From positions 36,303,300-36,367,299 of the forward strand of contig OX465581.1 of NCBI GenBank assembly GCA_950022655.1: 64,000 nucleotides of DNA, read 5' to 3'. The position numbers were made by a program, and so were the translations under genes. The stretch comes from Alentia gelatinosa (Eukaryota > Annelida > Polychaeta > Phyllodocida > Polynoidae). A model generated the notes under the pieces. It ran no database searches and was not told the origin of the DNA. It worked only from the letters and a program-made list of their open reading frames with translations. How positions within the stretch are numbered: position 1 is the first letter of the stretch; the number at the start of each line of letters is the position of its first letter. This document shows positions 35,421-48,249 of this stretch, one piece after another.

Positions 35421-37780
35421 TAACAGACAATGAAGGTAGAATTGTCTTTTTATTTATTTATAATGAAGGGGGATATCCTTATGTTTGGCACAAGTTAGGC
35501 ACAAAACACGATACTGTATTACTTTAAATAATTCAACCAACTGCGGACGACCTTATGCAGCGTATAACATACTTTTGTTTCTTATGCCAAAGCATGGTCA
35601 AAATGATTTACTTCGATGTTGTATAAGCAAATGATACCTACCCATTCACATATATATGTGCTGTACGAGCATAAGCCGAGGCAAATCCAATAGAATAAGT
35701 CATGTTGTATTGCCAAACAAAACACATCGGAAACATAAATACATTATGGACATTCACTGTAAGGTCCATTTTCCCAACGACTTGAGATTCCATTTTATTC
35801 AATCAACTGAACAGAAGCAAGAAAGCTGCAGGTGCCAGCAATGTAAATAAAATTGCAGTGGGAAAATGCAATAAGAGGAAGGTAACACGCACCACAAATC
35901 GACTCCATTCAAAAGTCCAGCCTTCACGCAGCCTTTTACAGGGATTAGCACTTAATCACTTATGACAACATCTGTGAGGCATGGAAAGATGAAGGCTGCG
36001 AAAACAGGAACCAGTAGTCCCTGCACTCCACTACCACTGCCGCGCACACATAGGAGGACCATCGCTACATATACACACCATTAATAGAGAGATCCTGAGT
36101 GGAAGTCGCAAAAATAGACCCCGACCGTGTTTGAAGAGTTACCACGACATACTCCAGTCCCCAGTGTGCCCCAAGGGCGATAAAGTAGTCGTTGCTCTAT
36201 TGTTGAAAATTAAACAGACTGAACTGTATCAATAATATCATAGGACGTGTCTAGATTACCCGTGCGTTGCCGCCCCGTTAGGTGGATTATACGAATGTGA
36301 GACAAGCAAAGATTTCTCACACTTTAAACTGATACTCATTGCTGGAGAGGTATGCAAACGACAGTGAATAAATCCAGGGTTATGTAAACTTACATAGTAC
36401 TACAAGGTGTTCATGAATGTCAACCTCTTCATAGTTATACCAGGTGAATACCTCTATAGGGGAACACCTGGGGAATATAATAAGGCCTTCCCCAAAATTG
36501 ACTACTTTTACTTGCAAGCTACTTACCCGTTCTGGGAAGCATACTTCGAAGATCACTTACCTTAATTATATATATATTTCACTTTTAAAACTCAAGTGGG
36601 CGGATTAATGAGGTGTACAGAAGTGACCCCAAGGTTGACACGTGCGACGCCTAATAAGAAGCTTAAGATTATCAGGAGGTGGGTGTAGCTTTAGTTGCCA
36701 GACCACAGCAGGACCTACTCGTCCCATTCGCTTGGGAAACACCGACCAATATTAACCAGACCAGCTTGTCCACAATTAATATCCGTATTGTTGTTGGCTG
36801 CGACCGGAGCTGTTTGGCTAACGTCTGTGGGGGGGAAGTCTCCAAGCGCAGCCAATCCACCTCACCGAGAAAAAAGACCAAGGCCCTGTGGGCGTCAATG
36901 ACGGAAACGGCACTGTGTATACAGGTCTGTTCAAATCTAGAGTTGAGCAGTCGCCAGTAGCCTGGACCAGCTGTTGGGGGTAGGGAACGACTGGCTCTCC
37001 TTGGACAACCAAGTCCTGAGAGAGGAAGAGGGAGAAAGAAGCATAGACAGAGAGAAGGAGGAGCCTGTGATATACACACGTTCACCACACTCATCTCACA
37101 CAAACTCAACGGGACAGTTTATCGGCCTTCCAATCCCGTACGCGCCACTGCTTCTACTAACACGGGCTTACTGAAGCATTAGCCGGACTTGGTCGGTCTG
37201 TGTGAGTAAGAGAGGAATCGCACTGGATTATGGTGTATTCATTGCCACTCGTCAATGATAACGGAATATAGTGTCCATATGTCAGCCAAGGATTACTGTC
37301 CAGAGCACTCTGTCAATAGACGTCAAAGGTATTGTGTGCTCACCTCTATGTACGTATCGTAGATACGCGGTCGGGATGGCAGGACAAACTACTTGACATT
37401 TCCTGATCAAATAGCACTGACATGGGCCAGACGGTAGAAAGGACTTTGTGGACCGGACTCTCCTGAATTCTGGCCTCAGCTTGTCTCACTGAATGTACCT
37501 GGAAGGAATGTTTACTACACATGACATCGGTTATTTATCATTTGATAACACAGCAAACCAATACCAACCCAGTAAATACGATTAGGGACTATTGTCTTGG
37601 ACCAGTGTGCAGACACAGCTATATGGGATATTATTGAGTCTTTTCATATTGGCAACAGCTTATGTGTATATATATATTCAGTTACTTCTGGAGTTAATTG
37701 GAGTGCCTTGATTTTTGCTGTTAAGTTTCGTGGACTGGAGAATATTTCTGTAGGGCTCAAGAAAAGGTGACGAAAATATC

Positions 37781-38518
37781 ATGACAAGGTCTGACGAGGA
37801 ACGGGTAACCGCCCGAGACCACAAACTCTCCTTTGATGAATACACGGGCAAGTTCTACTTCGAGAGTAAGATCGAGGGGATCGAGCGAACATGTCGGATG
37901 AGACTGAAACACACAGAGGCAATGAACAAAGGCGAATCGCTCATTCTCCAGAACCAGTATCGCCAATATGAGGGCAAGATGCACATCTTTGACATGAAGT
38001 ACTCCCGCGAGAGCGACGCCTTGCGCGAGAGTCTGCGTGATTTTGTTGCTCATCGTAATGCCCTGGGGGATGTGGGGCGTAAGAACGACCTGGACCCGTC
38101 ACACAACAATAACATGGGGCGCTACGGCCTCGCCTCCAGCCGCAGGGACTTGTTGAACCTCATAGACGAGGAGAAAATGAGAATGGACCCCACTTGGAGA
38201 CGCAAGAAGGAATGCCAGCTGCTGCTCTCTCAGAGGAAACCAATGGATGTTATAGACCGACAAATGAATACTTCGCGGATTATGCTTTCATGGCGACGGA
38301 AAGGAAAGGATGATGGTACCTCGAAAGAAGCACCAACTAGCAAGTCAATGCCACAATTGATACTACCGCCCTTGAAAGTTAGCATCAGTAGGAAGAAAGG
38401 AATGGCCAAATCCGTTACGGGTGATATGGCGACAACGGATGAACCGGATCCGGAAACGGCGTCACTTCCGTCTGTATTCATTACGCATGTGCCAAAGGCT
38501 GGCGCCATTCCAAATTGA
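37781..38518 (+). CDS. Intact 245-residue protein of unknown function
   Basis: This is the longest open frame in the window, from ATG at 37,781 (A at -3, a fair initiation context) to TGA at 38,516-38,518. I do not recognise a family. The product is soluble and basic, with no signal peptide or membrane segment. Residues about 28-95 are charged and predicted helical. Residues 120-176 hold clusters such as WRRKKE and SWRRKGK, and the tail from about 177 is low-complexity and Ser/Pro/Thr-rich. Only two cysteines are present (38 and 145). An in-frame TAG lies nine codons upstream inside a possible splice acceptor (TTTCTGTAG at about 37,744-37,752), so this may be a single-exon gene or the last exon of a longer one. 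AATAAA at 38,721 is suitably placed for polyadenylation. Its GC content exceeds that of the flanks. The C-rich block at 36,690-37,170 could be a promoter or 5' UTR exon, but this is inference. Confidence 0.7.
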   Translation: MTRSDEERVTARDHKLSFDEYTGKFYFESKIEGIERTCRMRLKHTEAMNKGESLILQNQYRQYEGKMHIFDMKYSRESDALRESLRDFVAHRNALGDVGRKNDLDPSHNNNMGRYGLASSRRDLLNLIDEEKMRMDPTWRRKKECQLLLSQRKPMDVIDRQMNTSRIMLSWRRKGKDDGTSKEAPTSKSMPQLILPPLKVSISRKKGMAKSVTGDMATTDEPDPETASLPSVFITHVPKAGAIPN

Positions 38519-38549
38519 TCACTGTTTTCCTGTTCAAAACAAGTAATTA

Positions 38550-38574
38550 TATAGAACGTCCTGGGACGTTATAT
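38550..38574. repeat. Collapsed hairpin in the orphan gene's 3' UTR
   Basis: TATAGAACGTCC then TG then GGACGTTATA forms a compact stem-loop 32 bases after the stop codon. The two arms equal the outer ends of the hairpin MITE at 34,442-34,588 in inverted order, so this may be an internally deleted copy. A plain 3' UTR hairpin is the alternative. Confidence 0.5.
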
Positions 38575-38720
38575 ATTTAAGTTCACGAAACAACATGTCA
38601 TATTTGAAAAGACGTTTGGTATATCGTTCGATTGGTAAGCCCATGTAAGGATTGAAAGGGCAGATCAAATGATTGTGATTCGCCTATTTCATTGCTGTTA
38701 AAGTGTGAGGCTTCTACATA

Positions 38721-38726
38721 AATAAA
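38721..38726 (+). terminator. Poly(A) signal for the 245-residue gene
   Basis: AATAAA lies 203 bases after the stop of the orphan gene. It is the first such hexamer on this strand after the stop. Confidence 0.5.
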
Positions 38727-41340
38727 CCATGGGGTTATGCTTAAATATAGTTTCAAGTGTTGAAATTGCGTCTAGAAAACGGGCAATTCCGTGGAAAGAA
38801 TAATCGCTGATTTTTGGTCGTGATCTCACAGTCTTACGAGACTCTCTATTCTCAAATTTATATCCGGATTATTTAAATCCGGATTAAGATAATAGACCAA
38901 GGAGTTCATGTATTCCACCACGACAGTATTGATTACACTTACTCTGGCCAATGCTGTAAGGTCAGTTTCGATATAATCTACGTATGTGTACAGTAGCCAA
39001 ACATTCCATATACTTTCGCCTACTGTGTTACCCTAGAGGGATATACATATATGTATATATTCGATCACGGTAATAATAGTTTAGTTTAAAGGCCGGTCGC
39101 TTTACCTTATAAGATCATATCGTTATGGAATGATAAAGCTACTCAAAGGGTATGGGCATGGTGGTATTATTGTTGAATAGTTAGAGATTATAACTTTCAT
39201 ATTGGACGGCAGTTAGGTGGAAAATGAATAGGTAAACAACGCGTCCTTGTGTTCACCAGTAACTTTTAGCTTATTCCCCTCTAGGTTTGCCCTCATTTTT
39301 CTGGGACTATATCGTAAGATAAATACTACATTTCAGAGATGAACTTAGGCTTTCAATGTATATTCGAACGAAGTATGACTATACTAATGTATTTACGTAG
39401 ATGATTTTGAGAAATGTACTTCTACTACAAGAATTATGTAAACGAAGAGAAATGATTTTGTGCAATGTTTCATTAAATACCAAAGATAGGGTGTGCAATC
39501 ACATTTTTGTTGATAGTGTCAGATTAAAGGTAAACATGACTTAAACTTTTACCTGATGTCCTTTGTTGTGTTTTTGCAATTACTTTACTATAATCCTGAA
39601 TGCAAAACCATCTTTCAACACAAAAAGGTTTTCCGCAAATCAAATACAACCTCCATATCTGAGAAAGATGAGAGATTATTAAACTAATTATACTCAAAGT
39701 ATCACTTTCAGATTCCCCTAAAGTTATCCATAGAGCCAAATGTCATCCAATCCATGAAGTAAAGTATATGTACGCTTATTAACACAAGGAATGTGTGCAT
39801 AAATTCCTAAAGTGTATATCGATGGATTGCTTTAGCGACACTCACTATCTTAACAATAAATCGACATATTGGAGATCCAATACGAGATTTTAGCTTTGAA
39901 TGAGCTCTTTTGTCATCATTGTGAATAGTATTTGTTGAAGTCATAAACCTTGTATATGATATGAGTGAATTGCATACAGTTTATTTAGGTTGCCAAGATT
40001 AATAGGCTCGGCCCAGAATAATCAAGTTTTGGGCCCATAAAACAGATTTCTAATATCCTATATATGCGAGTTTTATGGTGGCATGTATGACTGGGTTTAG
40101 TCATCAAATTTAGGCCCACCGTCAATAGAAGTAGAAGCAAAGATCTGCTTCATTAAATTACACGTTTAACTTCGGCCCTGTATGAGTAGATTTGATTAAA
40201 ATGTATCATACTTCCCTGCAAAGACACCCTGACCCATATCAATACAAATCATCTTGGGGATGAAACAATAATACATTACACAGATACCGCGACCTGCATA
40301 TTCTGCATATGAAGGAAATCAAATTTCAATATTTAAAACGAATCACAGCAGGGTAGGCATCACCCACACCTCAGGGCTGTGAATATGCGCACAGAGCACC
40401 AGTGGTATACGTATACAGACTCGGAAGGTCCTCCTATTACGTGAACCGTTTGCTGTTAGAAATTGGGATTCAGATCGGGACTAAGTAGGCGCTAAGCGTG
40501 TTAGCGAGGACGACGTGAGAGTACTGCTGAACGACACGGGGCTGGGAGACGGACCCAGCGGGGCCGTACATGCGATGGAAACATGGGCCCAACTGTAGTT
40601 GTGAATAGGATATTTCCAGTTCAGTGCGAACTGACTTCTGAAGTACTGAAACTAGGTGAATTAACCACCCTTTACTGTCCTCCTGCTTTCAAGAGATCAA
40701 TTTATTAATACCACCATAGGCTAATGTAGGAAGTTTTCTCACTTATTACGAGGCCATTTTGTATCACTATAATCGTAATCTTGAATCTCGGCCCTAAGCC
40801 TATTGCATGACTGTATAGTAATGCTTCCACAAGTTGAACATTAGGCTGGGTAAGCCCATTCAAATGCTTATCCACTTTGTGGTGTGTGAATAGGAATACA
40901 TTGTGTTACTGAGCCTCTAAATTACCACGAATCATGCCATCTGACAGCACTACCCACCAAATGCTGAATACCGCAATAAGAGCTTTGCTGACTTTATTGG
41001 GCGACAAAAGACAAGTTTGACTACACACAATACACCTAATATCTTATTGATACATTTGTGTTACCAAACAATGGAAAATGCTGATGGACGGCAGGTTGAT
41101 AAAAAAATCTAATTTTATTCATAGCTGGATTGCGTTATGGACATCATGTTCGTGTAACGTCTCTAGTTTTGAGCGGCTTCTCCAACCTCCATAACTGTGG
41201 CATCGGCTCTTCCCCTAAAGGCAGACAATGCTGCCGCTCCCAGCGTAACTGCAATAATATAAAGAAATCGGGCTATGATAATCAATGAGCAGGGTAACTA
41301 GTGAGACATCAGTATGATTGAGGACAATAACAAATTTTAG

Positions 41341-41515
41341 AACGACCACGGTATGTAAGAGAACTTAAAATATTTGGAAATATTTGAGCACGAAATGCAA
41401 TACTGTTGAAATATGCCTATATATGGTTTTGGACAACCATGGTATGTTAGAGAACGTAAAATATTTGGAAATATTTGAGTGCAAAATGCAATATTGTTAG
41501 AATATGCCCATATAA
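41341..41515 (+). repeat. Two-copy tandem duplication, period 91
   Basis: Both units contain GGTATGT(A/T)AGAGAAC followed by AAAATATTTGGAAATATTTG and a conserved ATGCAATA(C/T)TGTT block. About 85-90% identical by eye. Confidence 0.8.
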
Positions 41516-43366
41516 GTAAACCAAAACATCAACATACATCAAGACATGGTGGATATTATGTTCTTGATATATTGAAATCTTATTAACAATAATAAATGAC
41601 AACCTTCGACATATTATGAGGAGACTAAGTAAGCTTATGCGTTTATATTTCCAATATTGATTTTCACTTCCTAATCTATGGTCTATAAACTAAGAAAAAA
41701 AAGTGAGTATCTAACAAATGTATGAGTGTGAGGTATCTCAAGGTCGACTGCGAATTGAATGAACTGTAACTATAATATATAATTCACGTCACTCTCGACC
41801 GTATATAATCTAACAATCACAACAGTTGGGCTGCACTAATGGCAAAATGTACTTGAATGTGAGTTTCACTTAAAGTAAGATATCCGATCCAAGTACAGAT
41901 CATCTTACATATTAGCATACTGCTGTACAATCCCGCCAATACTGATCGCGTTATGAAAATAGGCTTTGCATGTGAGCTTAGGGAAATATCTAAACCTTGC
42001 CAACGATCATGTTCGCACTGCCGTCTCTTTTAGAAATCCATAGAATGGTGGCATTGAACACTGCATCTGCCATGAAAGGACTAGTACTGAGGCTAGATAT
42101 CCGGTGATGCAGTACAATTCAGTATACACATACAGAACCACGTTTTCGACATGCTTGCTACAGTACCCCGGAAATCCTACTTCCTATTTCTCCTTTCCAT
42201 ATGATTACAAAGCCAAAATGTTCTTAAGCCTATTTGCCAGGATTTGTTGTACACTGGCTGAACTCTGTTGTACATGCATTATGACGAAAACTTTGAAGGA
42301 CTTGTATTTCCATATATCAGGCCACTTCAAAGGCCAAGTCTGCGAACTTAACTAAATTGTTGACCTCAGTCATTGTGATATTGCCTGTGTTTATAATGTC
42401 TTAGATTTTCGCACTTGAGAGATTACAACAATTATATATGCACTGGCTGGGAGAGGTCAACGGATTGCACTCCTTGCCTTGACCGACGTGAAGTAATTCA
42501 TAGAGGCTAATGACGCATGTTAAGGATCTCTGCCTTTACCGATTATAGATCAGCATAAGGCATGAGTTTCTATCGGGCACTTCTTATAGAAGTAGGTCTG
42601 TAAGCGCTTATTCCCTGCATTCAGTATCGGGACGTCCACGACCTGAAAAACACCCTCCAGTCGTTGGGGGATAAAACCAGCTTGATTTGCGGGTGGGCAG
42701 GAATAATTGATTAAAATGAATCTTTCATTTTGAGTGAAAACCTAGTCGACATCAAAAATAACATTAAAAGTCTGCGGCACAAAAACAGCACAGCGTTCTA
42801 TGCCCTGGAGGAATTCCGAAGATGACCAAAGGTTACCGAAGACGCCCGAAGACCGAGGCCCCTGGGGCAGTTGACTGGCTGGAACACGGTGACATTTTCT
42901 ATCACTAGATGCATTTTTCATGCGGGATGATGACGGCAGGGTTCCCGGGCGGATTACGGCGGTCGGGGCTGGCCACGGCCGGCGCTGGGGGCTGGGACAC
43001 GGGGTATATTGGTTGTGGATTGAAGGCAGTGATCGTCCTGGGCTGTGGACCCTCCCCGGGTATATTGTCCGTAAAGCAGGCGGGCTCTGCACGCTTTTAT
43101 GGCCTTATCCCTGACATGTGTGCGGAATACACGCCGAGCATTCACCCAAACACAGACCACTTACTACTCTTAGAATCATCACTTTTTATCTCCTAATGGA
43201 CCTGGGGAACAAGGGGCTATAACTAGGTTGTGGGAAACCGGAGGAAATACTTAATGGCCTTACATATGTATAAAAGGTTAAGCGTAATGATGTAAATGTT
43301 GAAGTACCGAATAAGAGCCAACAATAACAACTAAGAAGACCCAACAAAGATTAACAAAGTATTTAG

Positions 43367-43656
43367 GCCCGGCGTCCACCTACTACAATAGAAATTTAGA
43401 CCTACCGATATGGCACCGATTCAAAAACCAAATATCGGAGACATATCGGGAAGGTGCAAAATCGTTATCATATGTCTAGACATGTCAAATCACCACGCAT
43501 CGTCAGGGGTAGACCCCCATTTGTCATCGATGCCTAATCTCAGAGACGTGGTCAACTGTCCCGATAATAGGTGAACTTCCGACGCGATTTTGACTTGTAT
43601 CTGGAGGTCCATCGTAGACCAAATCGGAGCCATATCGTAGTAGGTGGACGCCGGGC
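43367..43656. mobile_element. 290-bp MITE with 20-bp perfect terminal inverted repeats
   Basis: GCCCGGCGTCCACCTACTAC at 43,367-43,386 is the exact reverse complement of 43,637-43,656. Sub-terminal blocks (CGATATGGCACCGATT and AATCGGAGCCATATCG) also pair. It is TTTA-flanked on both sides with no coding content. Confidence 0.8.
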
Positions 43657-44269
43657 TTTATAGTTTAAAGAAACAGCTTAGATGTTACCTATAGAATAAA
43701 AAACGATGAAAATAAACAAAAAGAAATATAGAATCTATGATAATGTGACAAATAATGTGATCAGTATACTGAAATGTTAAGTATACAATAATGTTAACAA
43801 TGATGCGATCAATAACTGGTAATATTGTATTATTCATCATTCATTCCCACCATCACACGTATTCATTTTACCGCAAGCCAATGCCTTGTACCATGCTTGA
43901 GATTAATAAGTAACAAAAATAAAACTGCAGTTAGAAACTAACTTGTTCTCCCTATAAAGATGAATTATTTACTATTGTGCATACAGCTATTGTGTTATTG
44001 AGGCAGCCATCTTACCCCAGACACCAAACAAATTGTAACAACTGATAACAGGGATTATCCTACCCCTAATAAAAAACCGCCATAGACTTAACATAGGGAA
44101 ATTTTATATGGCAGGCCGTGACATAAAGTGTTTTTTATGCCACTAGAGTAATAACAATATTGACCAATCAGAGAGCAGGATGTCAGCTACTATGAAAAAA
44201 AGTTCTGTTGGTCATTGACTTAATATTTATCGTTTAGTAATACAAAAGCATAGACAAGGTAGGATAAAT

Positions 44270-44419
44270 GCGAAACCGAACTCGAGTTAGACTTGTCAAT
44301 GTCTATGCCACTCTGGTCAGGTCTGCTCCTCACTACACTCGGCTACGCCTCGTGTAGTAATACGCGACCTTCTCGTCGTGGCATAAACATTGTCAAGTCT
44401 AACTCTCGGTAGGTTTCTA
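44270..44419. mobile_element. Hairpin element with nested inner hairpin
   Basis: The left arm includes GAGTTAGACTTGTCAATGTC. The right arm includes its counterpart ATTGTCAAGTCTAACTCTCG. About 40 bases pair. Within the loop CTACACTCGGC and GCCTCGTGTAG form a second hairpin. It lies in AT-rich intergenic DNA. Confidence 0.65.
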
Positions 44420-45299
44420 CTAATTGTCCCCAACCTACAGCGTCACGCTCTTATGATATCCTGGTGGTTGTTGGCAAACTGACAATCACTGTTTGTCCTA
44501 TAGAAGCACCATACTCGTGACGATATGGCTCTATTTTACTTTATAGGTTACATTGTGCAGGCTAAGATACTTTGTATATCGATATGGTACACGGGAAGTG
44601 CTAATATTGACTCTTAATTTGTACCAGCTTACTGCCAAGACTTCCCAGTGACAATTGATATATGACCCACAACGTATGGCCATGGCCGAGTTTACGGATA
44701 GCGAATTTGGTCTCTATCCTCCCTCCCAGAAATCTTTATCATGAATAGCTAAAGCAAGGGTTTGAGACGTATTGTACCCCTGTATTTTTGCTAGATATCC
44801 AATTTCTAGTAGCATCGTGCCATGAGTTATGCAACTTTCCACTTTGTTTGATCGTAAATGATTCTTTCCATGTGTCGCTCCAATAGTGTTTTAAGCATTT
44901 GTTTTATTTGAAAAGATAGCAGAGATAAAGAAAGGAGAGAAATAAAGGCAGAACAAAAAGGAGCATTTGAGACAGCAATGCAGAATGAGCGATTAGGAGA
45001 TATATAATGGGAACGAGGAAAAACATAATAATCTACGTCACGTAGATGATTTAGTTACATATATCCATCACAGCAAGAAAAATGTATTCTTTATACTTGC
45101 AGGCCTGTTTCTATATTTCCTTATGGGAGAGATATAACAAATTCCGAGGACGAATATATGAGGACTGAGGTCGTAACTACAGCCAGTCATATAGTGCAAA
45201 GCTACAGATCCATCAACACCAATGAAAGAGCTTTAAAGACTTTGCAAAATCAACTATTTAACTGAGCGTAGGGAGTCCTTCCTCCTCGTGATCGTTCAC

Positions 45300-45498
45300 A
45301 GTCGATCATTCGACGAACGTTACTTAGCCAGACAACCAAGAGAAACCAGATTGTATGATAGGATAGTGCTGGAATTTCAACACAAATAAGACTTGACAAG
45401 TACAAATTGTATCTTAATTCTAAGTCGGCAACATTATCGAATTCATTGCCGGTAGATGAATGGAATATTCATGACTTGATGAAAACATTATCAAACTA
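45300..45498 (+). pseudogene. LINE ORF2 C-terminal fragment
   Basis: The translation RSFDERYLARQPRETRLYDR breaks once (frameshift near 45,388) and resumes RLDKYKLYLNSKSATLSNSL. It ends in a stop after LMKTLSN. The pattern of an ARQPxxTR motif, a K-rich block, LxNSLP and a short tail is the usual LINE C-terminus. Confidence 0.55.
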
Positions 45499-47579
45499 AA
45501 TCACATGGTGGCTAAGTCCTGAACCAGCTTGCCATGCGTCTAAGACCTAACATATAATTTGGAATATGTGAAGCCAAACCCAGACACTGATCTGATTAAT
45601 GTGCTAATTCTACGTATAATCGCTGTTCTTGTGTAATATATGTCGTTTATGCTAATATAGATTCTTCATCGCATATTCTTACAGTTATCATTTTGCTCCA
45701 TGTCATTTTGCAGTACGTACAATAGTGTTGTGGTTGCCACACACTCCTTGTTCCATGAAAGTTGGGACCTGCTGATTATGTATTTTAATATAAGTGTACT
45801 TGTATAAGTACGTGACCCACCAGTTATTCTGAGCTTAATCGTTGGGCATTTATGAATTACACGGGTTTACATAACTTTAAAAAAAAAAGAGAAAAGCAGG
45901 CTATATCTAAGTTGCACATACACGAGGCACAAGGTGTGATCATCAAAGCCAAACTTGATTTCAAAATCATAAATCCAGACGACTTAAATAACAGTGTCAG
46001 TAATCAAGGTAAATGTGGTAGACGCTATTTTAGGCAATGCCACAATTTACCCTTTTTTATATTGACCAACAGTAACAAATTACTTCTTTTTCTAATTCAC
46101 TTGAGGTGGTTATGTTTATCAACAGTGGCTTAAAAAGCACAGTGGCAAATAAAACAAACAAAAAACGTTCAATTGATTGAGATTAGAGCAAATATCATTT
46201 TCAAATATATTGGACATCCATGTACGGATGTTACTTATTGATTAATCATATTTCTATACTCAACACGAGCGAGGTGTAGATTGGTGAGGCAAATACAAAC
46301 TCATTTTTAAAAACTGATCTCCAATTCTGAATTCACCTTTAGTCAAAATGCAGTTTGGCACCATATCAAGCTGGAAAAGTCTCAATTTCAAAATCAATCT
46401 TATTTTGTGTTTCATCTCATATAATCACCAACAGGCTTGGCATGGATTCATGCTTGACCTCTATTTCTTTATTGTTCAACCGTTACTGATTCAAACCCCG
46501 TTCTTATTGCGACTTAGATTACGACCACCCTATTTAGTGTACATGTACTTTCAATAACATGCAGGGTTATAGCGACAACATCCGGTAAAATGTGATATAG
46601 CATTCTTTGGTGGTTTTCAAGTGCTTTCTGAAAATCATTTGCACATATCAGTTTATGGTTATTTCACAATTGGGCATTACCAAGCTGACCATGGACCCTA
46701 CATTTATGGTTGTTATTTAATTCGGTCACGACCAAATTCTCCTTGCTACAACGTCGGCCCTGACCACAGTTTTAAAGTCTAAAGTGCTCCTATGCTGATA
46801 ATACGGATGTTGATTTATATCAATATTTGGTTGCCAATGTAACTAGGCATTAAATTCTTATTATATTTACAATTTGAGAATGTTCATACATACCTAAGGT
46901 ATTCGGATCATAAATTGATAATATATCTCTAGGTTATGGAATTATACCTTTGTATAACCCTTCTATGGGCAATGATTGGATAGAAATCTAAACATAAACT
47001 AGTTTCCTTCAAGAGATCAAAATGGTATCAAATCTACCACTACATTGGTGTGTCATATGGAGCAACACCTTTTTGAGGGCTGCCAATGCTGATATGTTAC
47101 CCGTTGCATTGGCCATCTTTCTTCATAACCTCCAAAGCCGTATATCACACCCTTCCAAAACAGTTCACACTCTGTCCCTCAAAAATCCCATGTGGGGCAG
47201 TGAGTATCCATCACCTTTTCTCCACAGCCGCCTGCCACTACAGACCGGCCATTGCCACCACACAGTTGACGACAGTTTGATGGGTTTTTGTGTTACACCA
47301 GCTGTCAGGCCCTCACCACTGAAAGGTGGAATCCATGAGATGCCATGAAAGGAAACCTATATAGCAGATAGAATGAACCGGAACAGAGCCCTGGACATTT
47401 GGGATTTCTATCACTTTACACCGGCACTATCCCCTGCCTCTTTTCAATATCACTCTGAAATAGTCCCTTTCCCCTTCATAAGCTGGATATAACAACCCAT
47501 TGAAAGAACATTTGGAGCGGATATGTAAATTATAAATGTTTGTGGTAGCCACCAGGATAATTCATTGATAGCTGAACCA

Positions 47580-47850
47580 GTATAACGGCAATGGCGGCTT
47601 CAGTGTGGAAGACGCATCTAAACGATGAATAATGCATGACACAATGAGAGTCACATTGCGGGACAGGCCTTGTCGTCATGAATATTCATCCTACAAGGAT
47701 TATCTATTACCTTCTAGCGACAACATTTCATTAACGACACCCCGTGCTTTTAATGATGCACCATCTACCATCATTGGTGCTGTCACACTAATGTGATTAT
47801 GATATGCCCAATCTACCTTTAACAATCAATAATGGGTACATCTTTAACGA
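47580..47850. other. Candidate conserved regulatory block
   Basis: Unique-looking sequence dense in homeodomain and POU-like words (ATGAATATTCAT, CATTAACG, TTTAATGATG, AATCAATAATGG) with no open frame or repeat structure. The proposal rests on word content only. Confidence 0.25.
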
Positions 47851-48000
47851 CAAGGAAATATCTCCTCAGGGTATACCTTCACTATCAATAACACGCAAAT
47901 ATCAGTAGTAAGGTAGGAAATCATTGGTTACCTGGTATTGCATGCAAAAGCAGAATTACCATACTTAAGCCTAAGGAGAACAACGCACTTAAAATAATTG

Positions 48001-48249
48001 ATGTACAAAAGAGCGTACAATCAAAACTATGTAGCAAGACAATTGGCACCTACAAGGGCGAATGATGCGCCACTGGTTAAAATGTACAGGCCATACACTG
48101 CCTCTTATGAAAGGTCAGTAGAACATCAAGGTGGAAAACTATGGAACGATCTGTCTCCAATTGTTCGAAATACCCCCAAACTATACATATTTCAAAAACT
48201 TAACAAAATCATTGTTGAAAGGATCGATCCCGATATTGCAGGAGTCTGA
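48001..48249 (+). pseudogene. LINE ORF2 C-terminal fragment
   Basis: An open 82-residue frame from ATG at 48,001. It includes NYVARQLAPTRANDAPLVK and later HQGGKLWNDLSPIVRNTPKL, ending with a stop. VARQxxPTR parallels the fragment at 45,300, and KLWNDLSPIVRN matches the LWNxLP ending of LINE proteins. An in-frame stop immediately upstream shows 5' truncation. It should not be annotated as a host gene. Confidence 0.6.

Larger units (their letters stand above)
31901..37780. other. Upstream of the orphan gene, no recognised exon
   Basis: Hairpin and GGGCCATCC MITEs are listed separately. A TGACGTCA lies just outside at 31,230. GC-rich segments at 34,640-34,880 and 36,690-37,170 could hold 5' exons or a promoter. 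In the first, an open + frame includes NVLEDPASYRDPGVYPPHR before a stop, with no known domain. Confidence 0.35.
38575..45299. other. Gene-poor intergenic DNA
   Basis: AT-rich, with one 91-base tandem duplication, two MITEs, and a GC-rich patch at 42,900-43,110 with overlapping open frames on both strands. No gene recognised. Confidence 0.4.

Noticed and set aside
36672..37109. Minus-strand frame of 145 codons
   Set aside because: Open on both strands because of GC content, with low-complexity Leu/Ser/Pro text and no splice or promoter support.
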